Below, piece after piece: positions 16,102 through 24,545 of a stretch of DNA of 51,618 nucleotides. The stretch is taken from contig VGXU01000012.1 in the NCBI GenBank assembly GCA_016873215.1, positions 1 through 51,618 on the forward strand, written 5' to 3'. The notes beneath the pieces were generated by a model that was not told where the DNA came from, searched no databases, and worked only from the letters and a program-made list of their open reading frames with translations. How positions within the stretch are numbered: the first letter of the stretch is position 1; each line of letters opens with the position of its first letter. Source of the DNA: Planctomycetota bacterium. GTDB lineage: Bacteria > Planctomycetota > Phycisphaerae > Sedimentisphaerales > Anaerohalosphaeraceae. A program made the position numbers and the translations under genes.

Positions 16102-18663
16102 TTACTTTGTAGTCAGGTACCACATCGTCCCGTATTTGGCCGACATCTCGATTTTGCCGGCGACAACGGGCACTTCAATTTTCTTTGTGCCGTCGGGATT
16201 CAGGGCGAAGACTTTTATTGCACCTGTCTCTTTCAGGATTTTTGCCAAATCAATCGTTCCCTCGACGGTTTCAATCCGCACCGGCCCTGTACCCCAGTTT
16301 CTCCCTACCGTCTGCCGGTCGGCGGAAAATTGCATCCCTGTATTTTCACATCGTCCGCAGGCGGTAAGAAGGATAGCATCGCTGCGGTCGAGATATTGAT
16401 TATCCAGTGGGGTTACAGTGATTGTGGAAAGAGATGGACCGGATAGTTTGCATAATCCATCGGTTGCCTGAAGCATGTTTGCAGAGTGCCCGGCAATCAC
16501 GATACATTTGGGGGATTGGGCCAGATAACATTTTTCTTGCTGATCAGCAAACCAGGTAATGTCGGAATGCATCAGGGGGCGAATTTCAGCCATCCCGGGT
16601 GAGCGGTTAAAGCTGGCCTCAAGCCGTTTATCAATAGGAATGGGTTTTTCTTTCCAAAATTGATTTTCCGCGATACGCAGTAACTTCCCCTGATACATCA
16701 AGTGATTCAATGCGATATCTTCGATGTCGGAGCCGCAGGCAAAAACCTGGCGGCTTTGAAGCGGGGCAATTCCTTCCTGTCGGAATATCGCCGCCCCGGC
16801 CGGGACAAAACCCCATTTGGCCGGATTGCTATCGATGTCAAAGTAGCTGTTCATAAAATCACGGCCCCAATTGGTGTTGGTGTGCGAGTAGGTATAGAGC
16901 CATACGCCGTCCCAGTCCTGCGACGCGGCAAAGGATGCAATCATCGGCACGCATTCAGCCTGGCTGTCCAGCGGGGCGGGGTGATTGTATTCCGTGACAG
17001 TGAAGGGCTTGCCGGACAGACGCTCCGCCACCAGCTTCATCAGCGTCGATTCTTCCGGATAATCGCTCATCGCCTTCTGTTCTATCAGCCAGTCATTCGG
17101 GTCCCACGATTTACGTGGAAATTGTGGATGCTGCCAATAAGCGTGAGCGTCAATAAAATCCATATCCGACTGCGCGTACAAACCCAGCGGGCCAAAAACA
17201 ATTGTGCCGGTAATCATCGCCTTGCAGCCAAGGTCTTTTTTGAGATAATTGCGCATTGCATCGAAAAATGCCTTTTCCGTCTCGGCCAGAAACATCAGCC
17301 GGTCAAGCTGCCGGGCCTCGGACTCAATCTCACCGAAAACGCGGACCGTACTCTGTTCGATGGATTCATCTTTGCCCGGCCCAAAATCCGCTCCCGGCCG
17401 AAGTGCTATCGCCGCAAGATAAATCGGCACATCATTATTGCCGAACACCACATTGATTCGGGCGTTATCATCGCTGTCGGTTGCGGTAAAAGCCAGCCGC
17501 ACTTGCTTCCATTCCCGCCCCGCTGAAATTATTTTATACAAACCCAGATTCTTCCACGGCGAATTGGCCTGAATGACGCTGATCGTCACAGGGCGCTCCT
17601 TTGCCGCGGTGATTTGAAGTTCGACGGTATAATTCTGGTCTTTGCGAATAGAAAGATTTTGCTGGTTGAGTTGCAGATGCCATTCGGTCCCGTCAATCTG
17701 CACCGGCCGGATACACAGGCACTTTTGTTTCTCAAAGACAGTCGCCGCGATTTCAGCCTTGGCCCTATCGTGCTGTTCCAGTCTCCATTTATCGAGGACA
17801 GTTTTATCAGGCGATACATTTCCAAAATCACTATTGCGCAGCAGATTATCCCCCAAAACGGTGGAACCGGCCGACCAGGCGGCAGTCAGTTTCTCCGTCG
17901 AGCCGTATTTGGCTTTGAGCCAGCGATTATATTTTTCCTGTAAAATACCGGCGTAAAATGGCGGCAGGGCGGGCAATACCCACGGCGCGGACCACATAAA
18001 TAAACTGTTTTCATTGGTGATTTCCACTATCGCAATCGCCGGGTCGTCGGCATAACGCCAGGGACGATACTTGTTTTGATGTTCGAGCAGCCGGCGGGCG
18101 TAAATTTTCTGGGCCTCGATAATCTGCGGCACAAAAAGGCTCACCATCTTGTCATAATTCTCCGGCGGCTCCGGCAGGTTAAGAGTTTTACTGTGTTCTT
18201 TGCCGACGTGAAGATTCAGGTCAACATAAATACCGTGCTGGGCTAATTGGTCGATAAAATAATCCAGCCTGTCGATAGCTTCGGGACAAAGCGTGCTGCC
18301 GTCGGCATCCCAGATGCCGCGGGGCCAGGTGGCGGTATCCATGTGATGCAGACGCACGGCGTTGATTCCAGCCTTCGCTAAGCGTTCGGCAATCTGCTTG
18401 GCGTCGGAGTACGAAGGGAAATTGGCCTCGAATGAAAAATTCACGCCCCACAGCCGGACACGCCCTCTGGAGGAATAAAAGTGATTTTCTTTGACCGAAA
18501 GCCTGTCCTGTTTGGCAAGGGGTGAGTACTGAGATTGGATTTCCGAATTCGGGTCGCACTGGGCCGGAATCACAAATGGAGAGAATTGTCCTTCGGCGGC
18601 GAATAAGGGACAGACAAAAACAACCGCGGTCAAAAACATAATAGTCCGATGAATGAATCTCAT
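16102..18663 (-). CDS. Secreted glycoside hydrolase (GH5-like TIM barrel) with inserted carbohydrate-binding domain
   Basis: An 853-residue exported enzyme. A signal peptide (FIHRTIMFLTAVVFVCPLFAAEG) is followed by a TIM barrel beginning RVRLWGVNFSFEANFP and RLAKAGINAVRLHHMD. The predicted acid/base is Glu218 (EITNENS) and the predicted nucleophile Glu558 (FTVTEYNHP), the clan GH-A layout. Between them, about 274-424, lies a jelly-roll carbohydrate-binding module of CBM4/9 type (LLRNSDFGN...WRLEQHD...YTVELQITA). The C-terminal 250 residues form beta-rich domains. AGGAA precedes ATG 18663. The substrate cannot be read from sequence; a plant or algal polysaccharide is a guess. miaA ends 48 bases upstream on the same strand. 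Confidence 0.82.
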   Translation of the reverse strand: MRFIHRTIMFLTAVVFVCPLFAAEGQFSPFVIPAQCDPNSEIQSQYSPLAKQDRLSVKENHFYSSRGRVRLWGVNFSFEANFPSYSDAKQIAERLAKAGINAVRLHHMDTATWPRGIWDADGSTLCPEAIDRLDYFIDQLAQHGIYVDLNLHVGKEHSKTLNLPEPPENYDKMVSLFVPQIIEAQKIYARRLLEHQNKYRPWRYADDPAIAIVEITNENSLFMWSAPWVLPALPPFYAGILQEKYNRWLKAKYGSTEKLTAAWSAGSTVLGDNLLRNSDFGNVSPDKTVLDKWRLEQHDRAKAEIAATVFEKQKCLCIRPVQIDGTEWHLQLNQQNLSIRKDQNYTVELQITAAKERPVTISVIQANSPWKNLGLYKIISAGREWKQVRLAFTATDSDDNARINVVFGNNDVPIYLAAIALRPGADFGPGKDESIEQSTVRVFGEIESEARQLDRLMFLAETEKAFFDAMRNYLKKDLGCKAMITGTIVFGPLGLYAQSDMDFIDAHAYWQHPQFPRKSWDPNDWLIEQKAMSDYPEESTLMKLVAERLSGKPFTVTEYNHPAPLDSQAECVPMIASFAASQDWDGVWLYTYSHTNTNWGRDFMNSYFDIDSNPAKWGFVPAGAAIFRQEGIAPLQSRQVFACGSDIEDIALNHLMYQGKLLRIAENQFWKEKPIPIDKRLEASFNRSPGMAEIRPLMHSDITWFADQQEKCYLAQSPKCIVIAGHSANMLQATDGLCKLSGPSLSTITVTPLDNQYLDRSDAILLTACGRCENTGMQFSADRQTVGRNWGTGPVRIETVEGTIDLAKILKETGAIKVFALNPDGTKKIEVPVVAGKIEMSAKYGTMWYLTTK

Positions 18664-18711
18664 TGCTGAATTTCCTGTGAATATTTTCCGAGTTTTTAAA
18701 ATTATATCTGT

Positions 18712-19644
18712 CTATTCCGCATTTGACAACAGAGAAATCGTTTCGCCCAGAATAGCTTCGTCTGTAGCCTCTGCGGCAATATCCAGCCAATTCACATTGC
18801 CAAACGTCTTAAACCATGTCCGCTGCGCCTTGGCTAATTTACGTGTGTTGATTTTGATTTTCTCCACCACGTCGTCGAGCGATAATTTCCCTTCCAGATG
18901 TTCAATCATTTCCGCATAGCCGATGGCAACGCGGGCCTGCTGACTCAGAGGTGCGGGTTCAGCCAGCAGTGATTTGACCTCTTCCAAAAGCCCCTGTTCC
19001 ACCATTCGTCTGACGCGCAAATTAATGCGTTTGCTCTCGGTTTCTTTGAGCCGGCGCAGACCAATCACAAACCAATTGTCCGACATCGGGGCCGACCATT
19101 GCCGCTGCAGGTCGGAAATGGGCTTTCCCGTCAATTCATAGACCTCCATCGCGCGAACAATCCGTTTTTCGTCGTTGGGATGGATCCGTCCGCCGGCCTG
19201 CGGGTCAACCGCGGCCAGTCGCTTGTGTAATTCCACAAGTCCGAGAGTTTGAATTTCGGCCTTAAGCCTTTTGCGAATCGCCGGGTCACAGGCCGGGCCT
19301 TCAAACAGCCCGTACAACATCGCCTTGATATACATCGCTGTCCCGCCGCAGGCAATGACGGTTTTCCCGGCGGATTGAATCTTCTGGGCCGCCTGTGACG
19401 TCAATTCCAGAAACCGGTCCACGCTGAACGATTCGCTCGGCTCAACCACATCAAGCAAATGATACGGCACCTGCTTTCGCCGCTCGGCGGACGGCTTGGC
19501 CGTACCGATGTCCATCCGGCGATAGACCTTCATCGAATCCACACTGATAATCTCGGCGTCTAAGCGTTTGGCTAACTCAAAAGCCAGTGTCCCCTTACCC
19601 ACAGCAGTCACGCCCAGAATCAAAATTTTCGATTTTGGTTTCAT
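18712..19644 (-). CDS. miaA: tRNA dimethylallyltransferase MiaA with an altered P-loop
   Basis: A 310-residue enzyme that adds a dimethylallyl group to A37 of tRNAs reading codons that begin with U. DSMKVYRRMDIGTAKPS, VPYHLLDVVEPSESFSV, VIACGGTAMYIKAMLYGLFEG and WFKTFGNVNWLD are family blocks. The P-loop reads GVTAVGKGTLA where MiaA normally has GPTASGKTALA, so the Thr after the Lys is replaced by Gly and a Thr appears one place later. No Shine-Dalgarno sequence precedes ATG 19644. Its substrate, dimethylallyl diphosphate, comes from the MEP pathway begun by dxs nearby. Confidence 0.94.
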   Translation of the reverse strand: MKPKSKILILGVTAVGKGTLAFELAKRLDAEIISVDSMKVYRRMDIGTAKPSAERRKQVPYHLLDVVEPSESFSVDRFLELTSQAAQKIQSAGKTVIACGGTAMYIKAMLYGLFEGPACDPAIRKRLKAEIQTLGLVELHKRLAAVDPQAGGRIHPNDEKRIVRAMEVYELTGKPISDLQRQWSAPMSDNWFVIGLRRLKETESKRINLRVRRMVEQGLLEEVKSLLAEPAPLSQQARVAIGYAEMIEHLEGKLSLDDVVEKIKINTRKLAKAQRTWFKTFGNVNWLDIAAEATDEAILGETISLLSNAE

Positions 19645-19730
19645 TTTATCTGTTATTTACATCCGGACAAAAAAGACCAAAGGTGGAATCAATTTTTCAC
19701 TTTGGGGCTGTCCACAGCCATGAAAGTGGT

Positions 19731-19736
19731 TATAAT
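19731..19736 (+). promoter_or_regulatory. Possible -10 box upstream of ispA
   Basis: A perfect TATAAT lies 52 bases before ATG 19788. The expected -35 position (about 19708-19713, CTGTCC) is a poor match, so this is weak evidence. Confidence 0.35.
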
Positions 19737-19787
19737 ATTACTTTTCGGGAAAAAGTCCAGAATTGTGACGGATTAAGGCGAATTTGG

Positions 19788-20678
19788 ATGCAGCAGGCGG
19801 ATTTTGACACAGAATTGAGCCAAAAGGCGGCGATGACGGAGAAAACACTCCGGCAGATTCTGGCCGACCAGACGGAGATTCCCCCTCGGCTCAAAGAGGC
19901 GATGGAATATATGCTTTTCAGTCCCGGCAAAAAAATCCGCTCGGCCATGGTATTGTGGTGTTGCGAACTGGTTAGCGGGCAAGTCAGTGAAGCGGCGCTG
20001 CTGGCGGCTGCGGCCATTGAAATGGTTCATACCTATTCGCTGATTCACGACGACCTGCCGGCGATGGATAACGACGATTTTCGGCGGGGCCGGCCGAGCT
20101 GCCATAAACAATTCGACGAAGCGACTGCCATCCTGACCGGCGACGCTCTGCTGACACTGGCCTTTGAGATTTTGACCGATGGCGTCGAAAACCCCAAAAT
20201 GGGAGCACGAATGATTCGCTTGCTGGCGCAATCGGCGGGACCGGCAGGGATGATTGCCGGCCAGATGGCGGACTTTATGGCCGAACATACACAGGGAACG
20301 ATGGATTTGCTGCGGCATATCCATATCAATAAAACTGCCCGGATGTTTGCGGCCGCGACCGGCCTGGGAGCGATTGCCGGCGGTGCGAAAGAAAAAGAAC
20401 TTGAAGAATTGCTCCAATACGGCCTCAAAATCGGACTGTGTTTCCAGATTGCCGACGATATTCTCGACGAAACCGCCATAAGTGAACAATTGGGAAAGAC
20501 CGCAGGGAAAGACAAGCAGCAGGGCAAACTGACGTATCCGTCGCTGGTTGGACTTAAAGAGGCGCAAAAAGTTGCCGCTGAATTGACCCGCGAGGCGGTG
20601 GATGCGATTGACCGATTCGGCGGCGAAGCCGATATCCTCCGGCAGGTGGCGCAAAAACTGCTGAATAGAAATAAATGA
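19788..20678 (+). CDS. ispA: Polyprenyl diphosphate synthase (farnesyl/geranylgeranyl type)
   Basis: A 296-residue trans-prenyltransferase that condenses isopentenyl diphosphate with allylic diphosphates. Both Asp-rich motifs are intact: HDDLPAMDNDDFRRGRPSCHK (first) and FQIADDILDE (second), with the FSPGKKIRSAMVL block before them. The extra residues inside the first motif (DDLPAMD) are the bacterial FPP/GGPP type. The final chain length is not certain, so ispA is a conventional name. ATG 19788 has AAGG about 9 bases upstream; a longer in-frame frame to 19587 overlaps miaA and looks non-coding. It begins a plus-strand run with dxs and nadK. Confidence 0.93.
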   Translation: MQQADFDTELSQKAAMTEKTLRQILADQTEIPPRLKEAMEYMLFSPGKKIRSAMVLWCCELVSGQVSEAALLAAAAIEMVHTYSLIHDDLPAMDNDDFRRGRPSCHKQFDEATAILTGDALLTLAFEILTDGVENPKMGARMIRLLAQSAGPAGMIAGQMADFMAEHTQGTMDLLRHIHINKTARMFAAATGLGAIAGGAKEKELEELLQYGLKIGLCFQIADDILDETAISEQLGKTAGKDKQQGKLTYPSLVGLKEAQKVAAELTREAVDAIDRFGGEADILRQVAQKLLNRNK

Positions 20679-20698
20679 TTCTTAGCGAATAATGATGA

Positions 20699-21616
20699 AT
20701 GAAAATATATTGGATACTTATAATCACAGCGGTGATAATGGCGGGATGCGCGACCCAACCTAAGCCGCTGACTTTTTCCGCCATTGCGGATGTGCAGTAC
20801 GCCGACAAAGATACCAAAGACGGACGGTATTATCGTAACAGTCTTGCCGGGCTGGTCTTTTTTGTCCGGCAGTGCAATCAGCAGTATGTGGATTTTGCGA
20901 TTCAACTGGGTGACCTCATCGACGGCTCGGATAACGCCGGCCGGGACCTGGATTATGTCCTGACGGTCTATGACAAAATAAATTGCCCGCATTACCATGT
21001 GCTGGGCAATCATGATTTTGAAGGCATCGGTCGGCGCAAGCTGCTCAAAAGGCTGGAACTGGAACGCGGCTATTATATGTTTGAAAAAAAAGGCGTTCGA
21101 TTTATAGTGCTGGATACGCAGGATATGGCGATACAGGGCGGTTGGCCCAAAGATAGCGCTCCGTATAAGAAGGCCGAAGAAGTGCTCCGGAATCTGACAG
21201 AACAAAAACGGCCGAACGCCCAGCCGTATAACGGCGGCCTCGGCAATAAACAACTTGTCTGGCTGGACGAAGTGCTGGCGGATGCAAAAAAGAAAAATCA
21301 GGATGTGGTTGTATTCGGCCATTTGCGTTTGTGGCCCGATACAGATAAGCACACCGCATGGAACGCCGAAAAAGCACGGGAAATCTTCGAACAACACGGC
21401 TGTGTGCGGGCGTATCTGTGCGGGCATAATCACGCCGGCGGATACGCGCAGCAAAACGGCATCCATTACCTGACGCTGCCCGCCGTCGTCAACGACAGCA
21501 GCGGAAAAACATGGGCGACGCTCCAGGTCTGGCCCGACAGAGTGGAAATAAAAGGGACGGGCAATGTCGAGGATAAAACTCTGATGTTCGAAAATAAATC
21601 GAATCTGAAAAATTAA
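20699..21616 (+). CDS. ADPRM-like metallophosphoesterase lipoprotein
   Basis: A 305-residue calcineurin-like phosphoesterase. Metal-binding blocks are FSAIADVQYAD, QLGDLIDG, LGNHDFEG, VFGHLRLW and CGHNHAGG. The run ADVQYADKDTKDGRYYRNSL resembles Mn-dependent ADP-ribose/CDP-alcohol diphosphatase (ADPRM) more than other branches. The N-terminus KIYWILIITAVIMAGC is a lipoprotein signal with Cys at residue 17, which would put the enzyme outside the cytoplasmic membrane. No clear ribosome site is visible, and it starts 20 bases after ispA. It may salvage nucleotide diphosphate compounds; the substrate is inferred from family resemblance only. Confidence 0.85.
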   Translation: MKIYWILIITAVIMAGCATQPKPLTFSAIADVQYADKDTKDGRYYRNSLAGLVFFVRQCNQQYVDFAIQLGDLIDGSDNAGRDLDYVLTVYDKINCPHYHVLGNHDFEGIGRRKLLKRLELERGYYMFEKKGVRFIVLDTQDMAIQGGWPKDSAPYKKAEEVLRNLTEQKRPNAQPYNGGLGNKQLVWLDEVLADAKKKNQDVVVFGHLRLWPDTDKHTAWNAEKAREIFEQHGCVRAYLCGHNHAGGYAQQNGIHYLTLPAVVNDSSGKTWATLQVWPDRVEIKGTGNVEDKTLMFENKSNLKN

Positions 21617-21670
21617 CAATAGCGTTTGCACCAATGGGAAACGACGAAATTTTTTTAATGACAGAAAAGA

Positions 21671-23596
21671 ATGGATAAAATATTAGATACTATACACGGG
21701 CCGCAGGATTTAAAAAACCTCTCGGCTGAAAAGCTGAATCAGCTTGCCGTCGAAATACGCGAGGCCATTACGCAGTCGGTCAGTCGCACTGGCGGACACT
21801 TAGCCAGCAATCTGGGCATTGTCGAGTTGACCATTGCGCTGCATTGTGTGTTTGAGTTCGACAAAGACAGACTGTTGTGGGATGTGGGCCATCAGTGCTA
21901 TGCGCATAAAATCCTGACCGGTCGCAAGGACCGGTTCGAGCAGCTTCGCCAGGAGGGTGGTCTAAGCGGTTTCCCAAACCCCGCGGAAGGCCCTTACGAT
22001 GTCTTTGCCGTAGGCCACGCCGGCACCTCCATTGCTACGGCGCTGGGAATGGCCCTGGGAACGCAGCAAAAGGGGACGGACGAGAAAATCGTTGCGCTGG
22101 TCGGCGACGCCAGCATTGTTAATGGACTTTCGTTTGAGGCGCTGAATAATCTGGGATTAGTCAAACGGCAGATGCTGGTGGTGCTTAACGACAATTCGAT
22201 GGCGATTGACGTCACACAGGGAGCAATTGCGAAATTCCTCTCCGGTGTTCGTCTCAGCCATACCTACGAAGACATCCGCAAAACTACCACCCGTATCCTC
22301 GACCATCTACCCGTCATTGGACGCAAAATGGAAGGGGCGCTGGAAAATTTCAAAAAGACCCTGCGGATGGCCATTTCACCCAGCCGGTTGTTTGAAAGTC
22401 TGAACATCCCGTATTTTGGACCAGTGGATGGACACGATATTCCCTCGCTGATTCAGTTGTTCAAGGCCTTGAAAGAATTGGATCGCCCGGTGATTCTTCA
22501 TGTCTATACCAAAAAAGGCAAGGGGTTTACGCCTGCCGACGACAACCCGCGAAAATACCACAGCACCGGGCCGTTTGAATTGAACGGCGAAGCAGGCGTC
22601 GCTGCCGCGCCGGGTGAACGTTTCTTCACTGAGGCATTTGGAGACGCTTTGGTGGACCTGGGAACCAGGAACGACAAAGTCATCGCGATTACCGCCGCGA
22701 TGGCCGATGGTACAGGGCTGAATAAATTCCGCAAGGCCTTTCCGAATCGCTGTATCGATGTTGGTATCGCCGAAAGCACTGCGGTGGATATCGCGGCGGG
22801 ACTGGCCAAACAGGGATTGAAACCAATGGTCTGTATTTATTCCACCTTTTTGCAGCGCGGTTTCGACCAGATTTTCCAGGAAGTTGCGCTGCAGAACCTG
22901 CCGGTGGTTTTCTGTATCGACCGTGCCGGCGCTGTTGGCGGAGACGGCCCAACTCATCATGGTTTTCTGGATATCGGTTATATGCGAATGCTGCCGAACA
23001 TGGAAATTCTCTGCCCGGCTGATGAGCCGGACCTCAGGGCGGCACTGGATTACGCCGCTGCGGTAAACAAACCCATCGCCATCCGCTATCCCAAAGACAG
23101 TGTTCATTCGCACGGGCCGCAGCAGCCTCCGGCGACACCGTTTGAAAGCGGTAAAAGTGTTTTTGTCCGGCAGACTTCGGGCGAAATTATCATTGTGGCT
23201 GTTGGCTCCATCTTGAGAGAGGCCTTAAAAGCGGCCGACATTCTCAGACAGGAAGAGATTGAAATCGGGGTTGTTAATGCGCGATTTGCCAAGCCGGCCG
23301 ACGACGCGATTGTGGAATTATTTGCTCAGGATAAAACCGTCATTCTCGCCGAAGACCACGGCTTGGCCTGCGGTTTTGGCTCGGCCGTGCTGGAACAGGC
23401 GGTGCGAAAAGCGCATGCGTCTGATAATATCGTAATGAAGGCGGCTATTGGACGGGCGGTTTTACTGGCCGGGCCGGATAAGTTTATCCCTGCCGCTTGC
23501 AGGGATCGTCAGCTTGATTGGATGGGGCTGACTGCGGCAAAACTCGCCCAGACCGTAAAGAACTTATCCAGAACCAAAATCAGGTCGAAAGAATAA
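21671..23596 (+). CDS. dxs: 1-deoxy-D-xylulose-5-phosphate synthase
   Basis: A 641-residue thiamin diphosphate enzyme that joins pyruvate and glyceraldehyde 3-phosphate, the first step of the MEP isoprenoid pathway. It shows HLASNLGIVELTIALH, DVGHQCYAHKILTGR, the thiamin motif VGDASIVNGLSFEALNN, then IPYFGPVDGHDI and the second half with DRAGAVGGDGPTHHG and a transketolase C-terminal domain. Length is typical. The ribosome site is weak (GAAAAG). An out-of-frame ATG at 21658 opens a six-codon reading frame that overlaps the dxs start and ends at 21678. nadK follows 35 bases downstream. Confidence 0.97.
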   Translation: MDKILDTIHGPQDLKNLSAEKLNQLAVEIREAITQSVSRTGGHLASNLGIVELTIALHCVFEFDKDRLLWDVGHQCYAHKILTGRKDRFEQLRQEGGLSGFPNPAEGPYDVFAVGHAGTSIATALGMALGTQQKGTDEKIVALVGDASIVNGLSFEALNNLGLVKRQMLVVLNDNSMAIDVTQGAIAKFLSGVRLSHTYEDIRKTTTRILDHLPVIGRKMEGALENFKKTLRMAISPSRLFESLNIPYFGPVDGHDIPSLIQLFKALKELDRPVILHVYTKKGKGFTPADDNPRKYHSTGPFELNGEAGVAAAPGERFFTEAFGDALVDLGTRNDKVIAITAAMADGTGLNKFRKAFPNRCIDVGIAESTAVDIAAGLAKQGLKPMVCIYSTFLQRGFDQIFQEVALQNLPVVFCIDRAGAVGGDGPTHHGFLDIGYMRMLPNMEILCPADEPDLRAALDYAAAVNKPIAIRYPKDSVHSHGPQQPPATPFESGKSVFVRQTSGEIIIVAVGSILREALKAADILRQEEIEIGVVNARFAKPADDAIVELFAQDKTVILAEDHGLACGFGSAVLEQAVRKAHASDNIVMKAAIGRAVLLAGPDKFIPAACRDRQLDWMGLTAAKLAQTVKNLSRTKIRSKE

Positions 23597-23631
23597 GAAT
23601 AAGTATCTGCCTGAGACAATACAGGAAAAAT

Positions 23632-24477
23632 ATGTCAAAACCAGAATTAATTTTGTTTGCGGACCCCAGAAGGCCCGAGGCAACCAGGGCAATGGAACAA
23701 TTTTTGCGTTTTGCCAAAGACAAGGCTCAGATACTGGCCAACTGCATGGATGGAAATTGTCAGGTTGAAACGCTGCGGCAGGCGGACTTCGCGGTTGTCT
23801 TCGGCGGTGACGGGACAATTCTGGGCGCGGCAAGACTGCTTTGTGAAAGTGAAGTTCCCGTCATCGGTGTCAATGTCGGCAAGCTGGGCTTCCTGGCGGA
23901 ATTCAGTGTCGAGGAACTGGAAACCCTGTTTGAACGTATCTGTAAAGATAAGTCTCTTGTCGAAAAAAGAATGGTGCTTCGCTGTGAATTATATCGCGGA
24001 CAGAAATCACTTTGGACCGCCAAAGCCGTCAATGACGTGGTCATCTCAGCCGGTACGCCATTTAATATGATAGAATTAAAGATTGAAGTGGACGGTCAGC
24101 CGTTGGCCGGCTGCGTCGGAGATGGTGTAATTTTATCAACACCGACTGGCTCAACGGCATATAATCTTTCGGCGGGCGGCCCCATCCTCGCAGCCGATTT
24201 ATCAGCAATCGTAATTACCCCGGTTTGTCCGCATTCGCTCAGTTTCAGGCCGATTGTCATCGATGCCGCCAGCCGGGTGCAGATTCGTCCGCTGCGGGTT
24301 AACGACCATACGACGTTGCTTCTCGACGGTCATGTCCAGCAGAACCTGGTTCCGGATGACGAAATTGTGGTGGAAAAACATGAAGGCCGGTTTCTTGTGG
24401 TCAACAACCCGACACGAACGCAGTGGGACACGCTGGCCGGTAAATTGAAATGGGCCGAAAGACCCAAATATCGCTGA
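23632..24477 (+). CDS. nadK: NAD kinase
   Basis: A 281-residue ATP-NAD kinase that makes NADP. FADPRRPEATRAMEQFL is the start, FAVVFGGDGTILGAARLL contains the catalytic GGDGT, GVNVGKLGFLAEFSVEE and NDVVISAGTPFNMIELKIEVDG are the middle blocks, and the NAD-binding loop is DGVILSTPTGSTAYNLSAGGPI. ATG 23632 follows AGGA; longer in-frame starts overlap dxs. NADPH is needed by the next MEP enzyme (Dxr) and by reductive steps, so clustering with dxs is sensible. Confidence 0.96.
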   Translation: MSKPELILFADPRRPEATRAMEQFLRFAKDKAQILANCMDGNCQVETLRQADFAVVFGGDGTILGAARLLCESEVPVIGVNVGKLGFLAEFSVEELETLFERICKDKSLVEKRMVLRCELYRGQKSLWTAKAVNDVVISAGTPFNMIELKIEVDGQPLAGCVGDGVILSTPTGSTAYNLSAGGPILAADLSAIVITPVCPHSLSFRPIVIDAASRVQIRPLRVNDHTTLLLDGHVQQNLVPDDEIVVEKHEGRFLVVNNPTRTQWDTLAGKLKWAERPKYR

Positions 24478-24545
24478 TAGAACAGGAAAAATGGAAGAGA
24501 AAAACTGGAAAAATCGGGTAAGTTTCCGACTTCTTAGAGGTGCGT

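Noticed and set aside
20045-21634. A 529-codon open frame on the minus strand across ispA and the phosphoesterase gene
   Set aside because: It is antisense to two clear genes and their spacer, with no family motif; a mirror of codon use.
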